NCBI GenBank assembly: GCA_947568835.1
Contig: OX387606.1
Coordinates: forward strand, 17,641,940-17,705,939
Reading direction: 5' to 3'
Source of the DNA: Protonemura montana
Taxonomy: Eukaryota; Arthropoda; Insecta; Plecoptera; Nemouridae
Length of the DNA: 64,000 bases
Within the stretch, counting starts at the first letter, position 1; each line of letters starts with the position of its first letter. The notes beneath the pieces were generated by a model. It did no database searches. It was not told the origin of the DNA and worked only from the letters and a program-made list of their open reading frames with translations. The translations under genes and the position numbers were made by a program. Positions 29,301-37,515 of this stretch are shown one piece after another.

Positions 29301-32226
29301 CTGAATGTTTGGCATCCGACTGTTAAGAATTAAATAATGCACCCGAGGAGCCGAAAAGTGGACGCCATTGTATGCAGATGTCAGGGCGTTCGAAACAGAT
29401 TACATGAGAATGCTTACCAAATAGGAATAATTTACACATAAAACGTAGAATAACAACTGCAATTTATTTAGTCATATATTCTACATGCATGTATGCAATA
29501 CAGTCATCAGAAAAAAGCTAAACTTTGCATTCTAGTGTGCTTTTGAAGACTCAGCTATATACGATCCTTTCTCGCAGAAAACCGTAGCAAGAAATTCGGA
29601 ACGCAGATCAGCGACTTCTTGGAGACATTCGGCTCCGATATCAACTACCCCGCAAACCTACCCGAGTACGCCGAGGATTATTTCAAGGAGCAGGAGAACA
29701 AAGGGCTGATGGGCAGTGACAGCCCTCCAGCAGGAGTACAACAGTGCCTTCCCTTGCCAGGTAAGAAACTGATCCCCTGTATCTTCGTTAGCCAACCATA
29801 TAGCGGCCTTGAGCAGACCTTGACCTGTGAAGTACATGTATTCCAGGACCGTTCCTCCCTTGCCACGACCTGTTCGACTGGTGGACCCTCCGATGCGGCG
29901 TCTGGATCGTCTTTCTGCTGGCCATGCTGGGAAACGGCACCGTCGTGTTCGTCCTGGTGTTTTCCAGGAGCAAGATGGACGTACCGCGCTTTCTGGTCTG
30001 CAACCTAGCCGCGGCGGACTTCTTCATGGGCGTATATCTAGGTATCACAACTATTAATAACAAAATAAAAACACGTTAGTCGCGTTTATTGGTATTTCCT
30101 CTGCCAGGCACTGGAATTTCATAAATGTATTAAAAAAACTGAAACCTCATTATTTTCGGAGGTTAAACTGTATTTTTCCCAAGCCTTGTGCAAGCAAAAA
30201 GTATCTTGACAGTGAGAGTTACGATTGAATCAAATGGCAGCATAATCACATACCCACCGAGAGCCTCTGCATTTGCATTCGACCATGTCTCCCATGCCTG
30301 GTCAGGAGTGACGACTTATCTTTCCCATACCCTTGTGCAGGACTCTTGGCGGTGGTCGACGCTTCCACTCTCGGTGAATTCCGCAAGTACGCGATTCCGT
30401 GGCAGATGTCGGTCGGCTGCCAACTGGCCGGCTTCCTGGGCGTGCTCAGCTCGGAGCTGTCCGTCTACACGCTCGCCGTCATCACTCTCGAGCGGAACTA
30501 CGCCATCACCCACGCCATGCACCTCAACAAGCGGCTCTCCCTCAAGCACGCGGGGTACGTCCAAAACCTAAAGACCAGGCTCTAAGGGGAAACATAAATG
30601 TCTTCTTTTTTAAGTTTTCATCAAAGATCATCTGAACTCTAGTCGCACCTCTTCAGGTACATCATGGTGTGCGGCTGGAGCTTCGCCCTCGTGATGGCCA
30701 TCCTGCCTCTCGTCGGCGTGTCCGACTATCGGAAGTTCGCTATCTGTCTGCCCTTCGAGACGACCCGAGGCACCGGCAGCCTCGCCTACGTCGTCTTCCT
30801 CATGTTCATCAACGGCGTGGCCTTCCTCACGCTGATGGGCTGCTACTTGAAGATGTACTGCGCCATCCGCGGCTCGCAGGCGTGGAACTCAAACGATTCG
30901 CGCATCGCCAAGCGGATGGCCTTGCTGGTGTTCACCGACTTCTTGTGCTGGTCGCCGATCGCGTTCTTCTCACTGACGGCGGCGTTCGGACTCCAGCTGA
31001 TCACGCTCGAGCAAGCCAAGGTGTTCACCGTCTTTATCCTGCCACTCAACTCGTGCTGCAACCCGTTTCTCTACGCGATTCTCACGAAGCAGTTCAAGAA
31101 GGACTGCGTGCTGATTTGCAAAGCCATTGAGGAGTCACGGGTGACGCGTGGAATCGGCCGTTGCCGCCACAGCTCCAACTTTAGCAACCGTCAGACGCCT
31201 GCCAACACCAACAGTCTTGTGGACCGCTCGTCGAGGGAGCACGGACCGCACAACGGCCAGACGTGCGCCTGCAACACCAAGCTGCTGACGGAGCCGACGC
31301 GACCCTTGCGCATCCGCGTCACGCCTCGCCTGTGGTTGATGAGCAAGACCCAACGCTTCCTGGCCTGCCTTCACCGCGACAACGACCGACACCGCCGCCA
31401 ACGCCCCGACACGTACGCCTACCAGATCGCCGAGATTCAGCAGAAGAACCACAAGCGCGCGTCGTCGGTGTCCTCGAGCGAGAACTTCAGCTCGTCACGC
31501 TCGGACTCGTGGCGCCAGAACCATCACCACTGCGGCATTCCCCTCCGGCTACTTGACCCGAAGCGGCGCAACTCTTCCTGGCTGGTCACCAGAAAGACAT
31601 CGCAAGACTCGAACCTATCGAGCTCGAGGAACGACTCGTCGGGTTCGGCGACGACCGCCAGCACGAGCACGTGGCGGATGTCGCGGTCTTCGGCGTCCAG
31701 TGACATGCGCGGTCCGTCCTTGCTTCCTGATCGGCCTCCGTCCAGGAACAAGCCGCGATTGACGCGGCAGAGCGCGATCCAGGATGACATTCTGGAGCCG
31801 CCGGGTTCGCCGTCGCGCCTCACCGTGCGCTTCCTGACGACGATCCCGTCCGCGGCCGAGACCAGCATCCAACAAGATGAGGACTCGCCCGAGCACGAGG
31901 GCAGCCCACTGGGCGCGAACGGGGCACCCTACTACGCAATTCTGCACACCCCGGCCGCCGCGGCGCAATGCGGGGGGTCAACCACGTCCAGCATCACCAT
32001 ACACACGAGCCCTCACTCGACGCAGGACGCCGCCGCGACAGCCAGGAGAGTGTCGCATCCCACTGAGGTGTACTTTACGACGGCGTCGCGACGTGCGTCG
32101 CAGCCCAACCTCACCACCGCGGTCGTCAGCCCGCAGTCCTCACGGCCATTAAGTCCGACTAGTCACATTCTTTCAAACTCGCCAAATTTGGATAGGACGC
32201 CGAAAAGCAGTCAACCGCCTTCCTGA
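5260..32226 (+). CDS. rk: Type-B leucine-rich-repeat GPCR, rickets/LGR2-like (bursicon receptor), 5' end missing
   Basis: Family knowledge: a plasma-membrane receptor; in insects LGR2 binds the bursicon heterodimer, signals through Gs/cAMP and drives cuticle tanning. Seen: 17 exons at 5260-5331, 16773-16844, 17859-17930, 20781-20924, 21621-21692, 23190-23261, 23873-23941, 24848-24991, 26569-26709, 27091-27156, 27779-27922, 28194-28265, 28403-28683, 29578-29760, 29847-30041, 30341-30554 and 30657-32226, about 1,194 codons, all phases compatible. The order is 17 LRRs, a Cys-rich hinge, seven membrane helices and a long Ser/Arg-rich tail. The LRR number fits type B; type A receptors have fewer. 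Third-loop IAKRMALLVFTDF and TM7 NPFLY are visible, and the DRY-equivalent is ERN. No initiator, signal peptide or N-terminal cap was found in 1-5259, so the gene probably starts to the left. The LGR2 rather than LGR1 or LGR4-6 assignment rests on remembered motifs. Confidence 0.87.
5332..10440. other. Intron segment before the nested galactosyltransferases
   Basis: This is receptor intron with no supported coding region. It holds a short 9-bp tandem repeat (three units of tctcatccc) near 5781-5807, a small cluster of aacacct motifs at 6210-6305, and the foldback element at 9715-10073 described separately. Confidence 0.5.
9715..10073. mobile_element. Foldback (MITE-like) element with long inverted ends
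   Basis: The left end (tgacaaaaactatttgaact) and right end (agttcaactagtttttgtca) are imperfect inverted repeats. A second inverted block lies further in: cttgtacctgttacgttatc near 9785 against gataaagtaacaggtacaag near 10018. The left arm carries about 30 extra bases between the two blocks. The centre is AT-rich and has no ORF. Both ends map to a roughly 360-bp non-autonomous element; no clear target-site duplication was seen, so the family is open. Confidence 0.7.
10440..10630 (+). promoter_or_regulatory. Upstream region of GT31 copy 1 with possible 5' UTR intron
   Basis: This segment is clearly related to 12440-12607 upstream of copy 2; both share tgtgagtacgc followed by an AACGCA/AGATTT block. 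In both, a donor-like GTGAGT (10482) and a tttcag acceptor (10598-10599) frame a short interval, 118 nt here and 90 nt in copy 2. Inference: a conserved 5' UTR intron. No core promoter motif stands out. Confidence 0.35.
10631..11734 (+). CDS. GT31-family beta-1,3-galactosyltransferase-like protein, copy 1
   Basis: A single-exon 367-aa protein. Residues 1-26 are a hydrophobic N-terminus, either a type-II signal anchor or a signal peptide, followed by a Thr/Pro-rich stem and the shared PPDIS motif (58-62). The catalytic part has GT31 hallmarks: NIREAYP (101-107, equivalent to IRxTW), RRVFVLAS (117-124), DIVQFDSLESF (152-162), FVFKIDDDLLVN with the metal-binding DDD at 190-192, YVSGVLYGTSP (247-257) and MEDFYMTG (275-282). 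A Cys-containing tail ends LKCF. Family knowledge: Golgi enzymes that transfer Gal or GlcNAc from the UDP-sugar in beta-1,3 linkage; donor and acceptor here are unknown. The gene lies inside the first visible receptor intron on the same strand. AATAAA follows at 11774-11779. Confidence 0.85.
   Translation: MGKLLGIIHLLKIVACFYCLTLMTSALEHYAPGSERNRKVREVTTVPSIYTPKETYFPPDISEVELVITNEDVCTMKDGDVPIQVALFVVSHVGNLQRRKNIREAYPAEMIRPLGIRRVFVLASLENEIEPNKNYPSVKHEDIAEESKKFGDIVQFDSLESFDGLTFKSLLTFNYSSSVCSNARFVFKIDDDLLVNYFKLLEMMSVKDKNVDDIHGKIWNNMQVIRRKNSKYYVSKYEWSSDLYSQYVSGVLYGTSPATARALVKKSAEVNFCKMEDFYMTGLLADAVGAKRSSIEKMLSSEGLSLNCCHDDEKNVVYLCEFVVALQYRGEDDLLARVKSHGEFCYENKTCLTLDDEAKKSKSLKCF
11735..12440. other. Spacer between GT31 copies 1 and 2
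   Basis: AT-rich DNA holding the 3' UTR and poly(A) signal of copy 1 (11774-11779). I saw no other gene or recognisable repeat. Confidence 0.5.
12608..13723 (+). pseudogene. GT31-family galactosyltransferase-like, copy 2, interrupted by one in-frame stop
   Basis: The reading frame opens at ATG 12608 and is closely similar to copy 1 throughout (for example the shared stretch from HVGNLQRRKNIREAYP to RRVFVLAS). It has the DDD metal site at residues 193-195 and the MEDFYMTG motif. At 13499-13501 it has TAG where copy 1 has TCG (Ser). After the stop the same frame continues to 13723 and ends with the family C-terminus LKCF, so the full frame would be 371 codons plus stop. The stop removes the last 74 codons, including conserved Cys residues. 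No other lesion was seen, so this is a recent pseudogene, a truncated allele, or a sequencing error. AATAAA at 13735-13740 remains. Confidence 0.8.
13850..13925 (+). repeat. Possible tRNA-derived SINE fragment
   Basis: A B-box-like GTTCGTATC at 13906 follows GC-rich DNA (ccggtgatagggtggtccgg) that could be a decayed tRNA head. The A box is weak. It lies just downstream of the broken GT31 copy. Confidence 0.3.
13926..14700. other. Spacer between GT31 copy 2 and copy 3
   Basis: AT-rich intron or intergenic DNA. The open frames are short and non-conserved. No repeat was recognised here. Confidence 0.45.
14709..15815 (+). CDS. GT31-family beta-1,3-galactosyltransferase-like protein, copy 3
   Basis: A single-exon 368-aa protein. 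The frame is open back to 14625, but I chose the ATG at 14709 because it starts a good signal peptide or anchor (MDVILKTLIFTSLLCAIGTS) and gives a length equal to copy 1 (367 aa). It has the same order of motifs: PPDIS (51-55), EIRSVYSAE (93-101), RRVFMLGS, DIVQFNVIESYERL, FAMKMDDDLLVS with DDD at 182-184, YPPYLSGMLYATSP, MEDIYITG and a C-terminal CF. It is clearly more diverged than copies 1 and 2 are from each other, so it is the older paralogue. Likely an ER/Golgi luminal enzyme; its substrate is unknown. AATAAA at 16069-16074. Confidence 0.84.
   Translation: MDVILKTLIFTSLLCAIGTSAYKPSLLEQKLSLKTPTTKIPALPSTSTWSPPDISQARYIIKNDICQMNENDEPITVVFMIISHVGNRKSRNEIRSVYSAEKMRKLGIRRVFMLGSLKNATELDSQYPSVPQSDIEKENEINNDIVQFNVIESYERLGVKSVLALYWASKNCQSATFAMKMDDDLLVSYYGVLAALTSIKDEAKDSLIGNMYKDFSMPVLRDDGTSSKLYEKYFMTHEEYSDDFYPPYLSGMLYATSPKTAGTLAKTSREVNLFRMEDIYITGMVAAKANINLTDIGRVVSEDTSLYCCRNDIENVMYHCKFIVAFGPKINQRSTQKRINDHEEYCFVNKNCSKWNEDLIENTNVLCF
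16217..16336 (-). repeat. tRNA-derived SINE (head and tail)
   Basis: On the minus strand, 16336 to 16261 resembles a tRNA: A box TAGCTCAATGG and B box GTTCGAGTC in the right order, with a pairable acceptor stem. The position before the anticodon is G instead of U, and the anticodon and T stems have mismatches, so this is a tRNA-derived element rather than a working tRNA. It continues into a tail, agacggtagtagtgttcat, followed by AT-rich DNA. The same tail recurs inverted at 16529-16560. Confidence 0.65.
16529..16560 (+). repeat. SINE tail fragment, inverted relative to the copy at 16217-16336
   Basis: gagacggtagtagtgttcat followed by aaaaataaaatg matches the tail of the minus-strand SINE nearby, in the opposite direction. 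The head is missing or too diverged to recognise. Confidence 0.55.
16773..28265 (+). CDS. rk: LGR2 LRR ectodomain exons (11 exons, 15 LRRs)
   Basis: Exons at 16773-16844, 17859-17930, 20781-20924, 21621-21692, 23190-23261, 23873-23941, 24848-24991, 26569-26709, 27091-27156, 27779-27922 and 28194-28265. Single-repeat exons are 66, 69 or 72 nt. Four exons of 141-144 nt hold two repeats, which suggests loss of the intron between them. Every donor follows the first two bases of a Leu codon. The repeats have the LxLxxNxL pattern, for example NRIKYIPGG and NLISELNNGAL. In this family the LRR solenoid is extracellular and binds the hormone. The introns hold no other gene that I could recognise. Confidence 0.87.
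17931..20780. other. Receptor intron, 2.85 kb
   Basis: It contains a T tract of about 20 near 18688 and a GC-rich patch at 18380-18480. One plus-strand frame (19605-19991) has a hydrophobic stretch followed by basic residues but no family resemblance, and I do not call it a gene. Confidence 0.4.
21693..23189. other. Receptor intron, 1.5 kb, with a small hairpin
   Basis: No exon was recognised. At 22821-22877 two 20-bp arms, gccttgagctgcgattggtc and gaccaatcctcgctcaaggc, are inverted repeats with three or four mismatches around a 17-bp loop, possibly the remnant of a foldback element. Confidence 0.5.
24992..26568. other. Receptor intron, 1.6 kb
   Basis: No supported gene. A CGGCGT simple repeat lies near 26387-26405 and produces an Arg-rich open frame (26123-26548) that I regard as non-coding. 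Confidence 0.4.
28403..29760 (+). CDS. rk: LGR2 last LRR and hinge exons
   Basis: Two exons, 28403-28683 and 29578-29760. The first completes the LRR solenoid and has the LGR hinge motif SYAYHCCSFLPL. The second is acidic and ends QQCLPLPG, joining GPFLPCHDLFDWW in the next exon, so the conserved hinge cysteines are present. The 894-bp intron between them shows no other gene. The hinge links ligand binding to the transmembrane bundle in glycoprotein-hormone-receptor relatives. Confidence 0.88.
29847..32226 (+). CDS. rk: LGR2 seven-transmembrane domain and cytoplasmic tail
   Basis: Three exons, 29847-30041, 30341-30554 and 30657-32226. They encode TM1-TM2 (WIVFLLAMLGNGTVVFVLVF; VPRFLVCNLAAADFF), TM3 with ELSVYTLAVITLERNYAI, then TM4-TM7 with LPLVGVSDYRKFAICLPFE in loop 2, IAKRMALLVFTDFLCWSPI and PLNSCCNPFLYAI. 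The last exon also encodes a tail of about 380 residues, rich in Ser, Arg, Thr and Pro and starting with ESRVTRGIGRCRHSSNFSNR. It looks disordered and offers many possible phosphorylation sites. The TGA is at 32224-32226. Confidence 0.92.
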
Positions 32227-32724
32227 GTCTAAGTTCAAGGGCGAGGGGTATCATATTGGTTCATTTCCGATAGAGTTCAAGCTAAAAAAAATGATACACC
32301 CTTACCTGTCATCTGGTAGACAAGGAAGGCAGCTTGAAAACACTTGGATTTCTCCACGTTATATGTTCTATCTTTAGCTTACACTATTTATTACTATATT
32401 GATAGATCTCCGGCTATTTTATCCGTACTACATATATACGTAAGTGTGCCTCTGTTTTATGTGTTTTTTTATAAAATATAAATATTATATAACTGTATAA
32501 ATATATTTGTGGGAGGACAGAAAAATCAACAAACATTAAAAAACGTTTGATGACGTGTGTGCAATGACAATTAATATAAATACAATGAAGACTGTCTGTG
32601 TATGAATTTTGACTGGCTATTATATGATGCATTTATTGCGTTATTGAATGTAAATTTTAATCGAATACGTAGTGCCATGCAAATACTTCGTGCTGTTCGT
32701 TGTGCGCCGTTATGGAACAATAAA
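32227..32724 (+). terminator. LGR2 3' UTR with possible poly(A) signals
   Basis: AT-rich non-coding DNA after the receptor stop. Candidate signals are ATTAAA near 32535 and AATAAA at 32719-32724. I cannot tell which is used. The minus-strand gene to the right has its own candidate AATAAA (TTTATT on the plus strand) at 32632-32637, so the two 3' ends may overlap. Confidence 0.4.
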
Positions 32725-33161
32725 ATAGAAAGAAACAACATACACAGAAAACAGTCACTGTTCACCCATGCCCCATTGATGCACTGGCCCAGAATTCTCA
32801 AAATATCGGCATGCATGAGCTTCTGAATTGGAGGGACTCGGGATCAGTTAAGGAAAAGTGTCAAGTGCTATGCGTACAATAACAATTCGATTTAATTTCT
32901 CCAAAAAATTGGACATATGAAGTGTGAATAGCGCTCAGCTATTCGCTAACAACGCTTCCTACCAAATTATAAAAAAAAATGCATTACATTTCCAACCTGT
33001 GAGGCAGCCTCCATTTTTAAGCGCGAATTCTCTCTCTCTAAAATGCCATGCAATCGTCGATCGCATTTGTGGAAAACAGACTTGATAGAAAAAGCATATT
33101 TTATAACACTGGCATTTAAAAGCATATATTACTTGTTTTTCTTGGTTCAGGACGTTCGTGT

Positions 33162-34035
33162 TCATATAGACGTCCTTGGATTGGTCCTGCATCGCAACGG
33201 CAAGGAACCCAAGGGGCGCATGACGTCAGAGGCATCGGCGTCGGTGACCGGCGTCGGCGGTCGCGGGACTGGCGTCGGTGCAGCAGTCTCCACGCCGCTG
33301 TCGTCTCGACAGGATTCGCGTTTTTTCTTCTTTTCTTTCGCCTTTTCGCGACCCAGACGCCAAAACTCCTCGAACTTCAAATTCAAATCAATTTCGGATT
33401 TGCTGGCCGCTGCTGCCGTTGGCTCCACGAGTTGCTGTTCCACCTCCAAGTTCTCCTCGTCGACTTCCTGCAAAAGATGCCAGAACACTTTGCTGAACCG
33501 AAAGTTACAGGTATTCTACGAATGACACAAGTGAGAGATGAGCAATTGAGGGACTTCTGTCCAGAGATAGGCAACTTAAGCGTTAAGCATCTGTCTGTGA
33601 GAATACATTAACGAAATAAAGAAAGCTCAAAAATCGAAAAAAACTGCCAAGCAGATACCCGAACATTTGCTACCAATGGGGATGCAGTTTTGGTCCACGC
33701 TCGTGAAACACACTAATTTCTCTATGCAGCTTTTGGTGAGTAATACCATAGCACCATAACACCGGTGGCTGGCCTAGCGGATCTCTTAGACGCTATGAGA
33801 AACCTTGTTGTCATTTCCAATAGATTAGTCGCCTAACTTAGCAATTTTTCCATCCGACATTGACAGTGAAGTTGGAGTTGAGTTAGATTATAATAAAATC
33901 GAACACTTTCTTTACTTTTATCTCCTGGAAGGTGATTGGCTGCGTCCTGTAGCGACCTGCACAAGCACGCTGCTCCTGCTTCCTGCCTGCTCGTCGGTGA
34001 AGCCTGGACATCGGCTCCGGGTAGACGGTGTCCAT
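33162..34035 (-). CDS. Small two-exon gene, unknown function (141 aa)
   Basis: Exon 1 is 34035 down to 33916 (40 codons from ATG, context gaaATGG) and exon 2 is 33467 down to 33162 (101 codons plus TGA). Donor aaaa|gtaaag and acceptor cttttgcag|gaa join in phase 0, giving the continuous stretch RYRTQPITFQEIKEVDEENL. The first exon is too short to stand out as an ORF. The protein is charged: a basic N-terminus, an acidic centre, then FEEFWRLGREKAKEKKKK (a possible nuclear signal), a Pro/Thr linker, and the C-terminus RPLGSLPLRCRTNPRTSI. It has no signal peptide or membrane segment. I do not recognise the family. It is convergent with the receptor gene. Codon phase, splice sites and composition favour a real gene; alternative or extra 5' exons are possible. 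Confidence 0.68.
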
Positions 34036-36820
34036 TTCTAGAGGGCAAACGACTCATTACACTTATAACCTGTTCGAGAAGGATTCTCGAAAAGAAGACA
34101 ATTGCTGTCTTGTGGCATGACTGGGGCGGAAGGCGACGATATGGGAGGATATGGTTTGCACGTACCGTACATTCATCCACCGCATTGTGTGGTTTGCATT
34201 ATCGTTGCCAAAACACTTTCCCATTTTAAACTCTAACCGAAAACAAGTATCCATTAGTTTTACAACTTACCACAGACATTTTATTGGCTTCTTGCAAATT
34301 GCACAATCGAACTACATGCATAGAAAACTTCAAAATTTAACGAACTAGATTTCAAATCAGGAATACGATATCGGCCATTTTGTTTGGGGTGTCGCCCTGT
34401 ATTGTGACAGATAAGAAGATAAGGGAAACTGTCGACATCCTCTGTTTACATAGTTATATCTGTGTAAATAATCACTCAGACATATTTCTTTGACAGACGG
34501 CCATCTGTGACTGAAATTGGTCCCGTGCCTTGTGTTTGTTGTACAGCCTCTTAGCTGGACACCAGCCACGAAGCGTGTCGTCAGAGCAAGCTGCACCAGG
34601 TTTTTCAGTCAAGCTTTTTGACCTCATCGCGCGCTACTGGCGCGAGTTGGCAGCCTCCTTTGGAGCTCGTTCAGAAAGATTTCCCGTGACACACTCCACA
34701 GCAGGCGTTCAACGAAAGCTTCGCGACGCTATTTATCGGTTTGGCCATTGACGGAACGCGAAATCCAATTCAATTACTTGTGTTCTTTAGACAAACTGTT
34801 TCCTCGATTCGAGAATCATCATGAGAACCATTTTAAGAACCTTCCCGAATGTTAATTTTTGCTAAATGCCTTCTAACTATCAGTTACAACCAACAACTGT
34901 CAGGTTAATTGCAACGCGAACAAGTAGACACAATTGTTAATTACCACGTGGAGAAGCAAAACAATGGAAAATCTTTCAATAAATCATACTTTTTGTGATG
35001 GAAGAGTTACCTAAAAACCAATTTATACCATAGTACTTGATACACGGATAGTCAGTCGCTTCAACCAGACCAAATAACGAATTTTTATCGGGTTTGTTTT
35101 GTAATTAACTCGATAATTAAGTGCTACTTACATGCGTCTTACTAACTCCGCTCAGAACAACGAACGAAAACAACTCAAGACATCACACAACGTCGACTTC
35201 CAAAATGTCGTCAATTTTCAACGTTTTCCAACACATTTCAATCACCAACTTGCTAAAGCTATCAGCAACTCGAGCAAAGAAGCTTGCAAAAACGTCGTAA
35301 AAACGAAAGACCCGTCGTTAATTGAGCTTGCAGGTGTAACCAAGGCTCGAGATGCGTTCGCTACTAATAATTATTGCCCCCATGCAGCGGGATTTCGACG
35401 CCGTCGCGAGATTTCGCCTGCTGCCGACTACGCACTGGTCTATTAATGGTTCTTCACTAGTGGCGCACATTTCCGACGCCGCTCCTAACAGCCGGCGCCG
35501 GCCACTAGTCGACGACGACGCTGGTTTATTTGCGAACGGACGCTTGGCGGTGATCTACGAGCGTCTCTCCGTGAAGATCGTCTCTTTGAACCGCGCTTAG
35601 GCCATTTTTAACAAATGTCAGCGTATGGGCTATCAATAAATTTACTACCAATCATTATAATTTACACATTTTTACTATTTGTCTAGTCGAGGTGGGTTGT
35701 GCGGGGAATGGAAATTAATATGAATCTAGATCTTGAAAAGAAATTCGTTTTAATTTAATTTGTAGCTTGACATGAAGAAGACACTCGTCGAGACAACTTC
35801 ATCACTGTGCACGACTTTCTTTCAAGCACTGCATCCTGACAAAATTTCTGTCGCACAGAAAGTGAAATGAGATTTCTTTACAAAATTGTGAAAAATTATG
35901 GTAACCACAAACCGTGCGACGTTCACCTAACTTATCAAATAACAATAAAAATTAAACTCTTTGTGGACCACAATAATTTTATATCATATTGTTTCTGAAT
36001 GTCGACACCGTTGATAGTGGTAAAAATATGTTTGCGTTTCATGTCCTACAATTGGATATCCACATTTCGTCATTTCGAACATTTCGTCATTGTCATTAAA
36101 TACATTAAAATTGACAGTAGCATGTCTGTGCGCTTAAACATTGTTTGCGCTTTTCAATGTTAATCCAAAAAAATTAACACAGTTCCAAAGTGATCTCACT
36201 GTTATTTTGGCACGCACTGTATAGCTAAGTAGGATCATAATATGTTAATTAAACAAACATGACCTACACCTAATATGTACTTTTATTTAAGGGAAGACCC
36301 GTTTTTTTTCTATTCGACTGGCATTCCTCCAGTCGGGCTCAATCCTTCCATCTCTAAATACCCTTAGTTAATTTGGCGTTGGGGGTGTTTGGTGATACAA
36401 ATCAGGCATTTTCACCAGACATTTTCTTGCACTTTTCACCAGTTTAGTGTTATTATAAAATGGTAGAAAATGTAACGTTTGCACGGCCTTGGGTCACATA
36501 GGCTAGGCTCGTCTCGAGCGTGGGACATCATGGGCCGGGTTTTTGTGGAAAGAATACTTACGGACAGGCACTTTAAGATAAGTAGACTAATTATACATAG
36601 ATAGATTCTATGAGATTCTCAGAGAGATTAAATAAAAAAAAATGTAGGAAGCATACAAAATTTTCCATATATTTTATAGCCCTACCTTTCGGGTAAAATT
36701 TATAACAATCGAGTCTATTGTAGATAAAAGATTCATAATTGGCACACCAGGTTTATTCTTCGAAAGTGTACGTTGTGCAGTCGGTACTTAGAGCTTCAGT
36801 TGTTTTATTTTCACAGTACG
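34036..36820. other. Intergenic DNA left of the SINE cluster
   Basis: It probably contains the promoter and any 5' UTR of the small minus-strand gene. GC-richer patches at 34530-34750 and 35340-35600 hold short open frames without recognisable features. The rest is AT-rich and looks featureless. Confidence 0.4.
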
Positions 36821-36829
36821 TGGTCACTT

Positions 36830-36905
36830 CCGCGGTGGTCATGTGGTGTACGTGATGGCTCTCAAAGCAGGGGACGTGCGTTCGAATCACGTCCCGGTAG
36901 CTTTT
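36830..36905 (+). repeat. tRNA-derived SINE head
   Basis: A-box-like tggtcatgtgg near 36836 and a good B box GTTCGAATC at 36880-36888, about 44 bp apart, as in tRNA-derived RNA polymerase III promoters. The stem pairing is degenerate. Confidence 0.5.
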
Positions 36906-37091
36906 TGGCAGCGCCAAGCTCGAGTTGCTCTGGTGTCTAAACATTGAACTAAGATGCTATCCAGAGTGAATGCAAGATTCTGCCAACAGGTAGCGCTGAT
37001 TGCAACAAAAATATCAAACTAAAGTACTTCAACTCGATCCAACATTCCTATGTGATGTCATGAAGGCCCGGCGGCGATATGCTTCATACAG

Positions 37092-37165
37092 TCGAGGCCT
37101 GAGTGGTGAAGTGCTATGATGTGCTTCGCCGCTTGCGGCAGGATACGAATCACTTGGGTGGTGCG
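37092..37165 (+). repeat. Weak tRNA-like SINE fragment
   Basis: gagtggtgaagtgc followed about 35 bp later by ggatacgaatcac resembles decayed A and B boxes. It lies between two better examples. Confidence 0.3.
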
Positions 37166-37447
37166 GGTCACAGGCCTAGACTCATAGGAGTCGAGCAGTT
37201 CGAATACTGTCGCGAATTCTGTACATTACTTGTCGCATTGTTATGTTGGATTGTAGTTTGTTGGAAAGTAGTTTTAATGTTCTACGAAGATGCAAAATAT
37301 CACCGCTGAAAATTGATGGTGTTGAAATAATTTTTGATTGAAATTCATCGATGCAATGGTAGGCATTTGATCGGAATTTCTGGCCAAAGTCATCACCTCA
37401 GTTTAATAGTTTATATCTACCAAAAAACCATTCTCGTTCAGATGAAC

Positions 37448-37515
37448 ACGGGGTCTATTGGATAGAGTGATTGATTCGTATGCAGAGCGGATTGCGTTCG
37501 ATCCTCGTTGTGTGC
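37448..37515 (+). repeat. tRNA-derived SINE head
   Basis: tctattggatagagtg (A-box-like) followed by GTTCGATCC at 37496-37504 (B-box-like). It is the third tRNA-like fragment within 700 bp on the same strand. Confidence 0.45.

Noticed and set aside
5260-32226. Assignment as a type-A receptor (LGR1/glycoprotein hormone receptor)
   Set aside because: The 7TM core resembles both types, but at least 17 LRRs are present, too many for type A; loop and tail motifs fit rickets/LGR2 better.
34530-34751. 73-aa frame upstream of the small minus-strand gene
   Set aside because: It is on the opposite strand in a region likely to be that gene's 5' flank, with no recognisable features.
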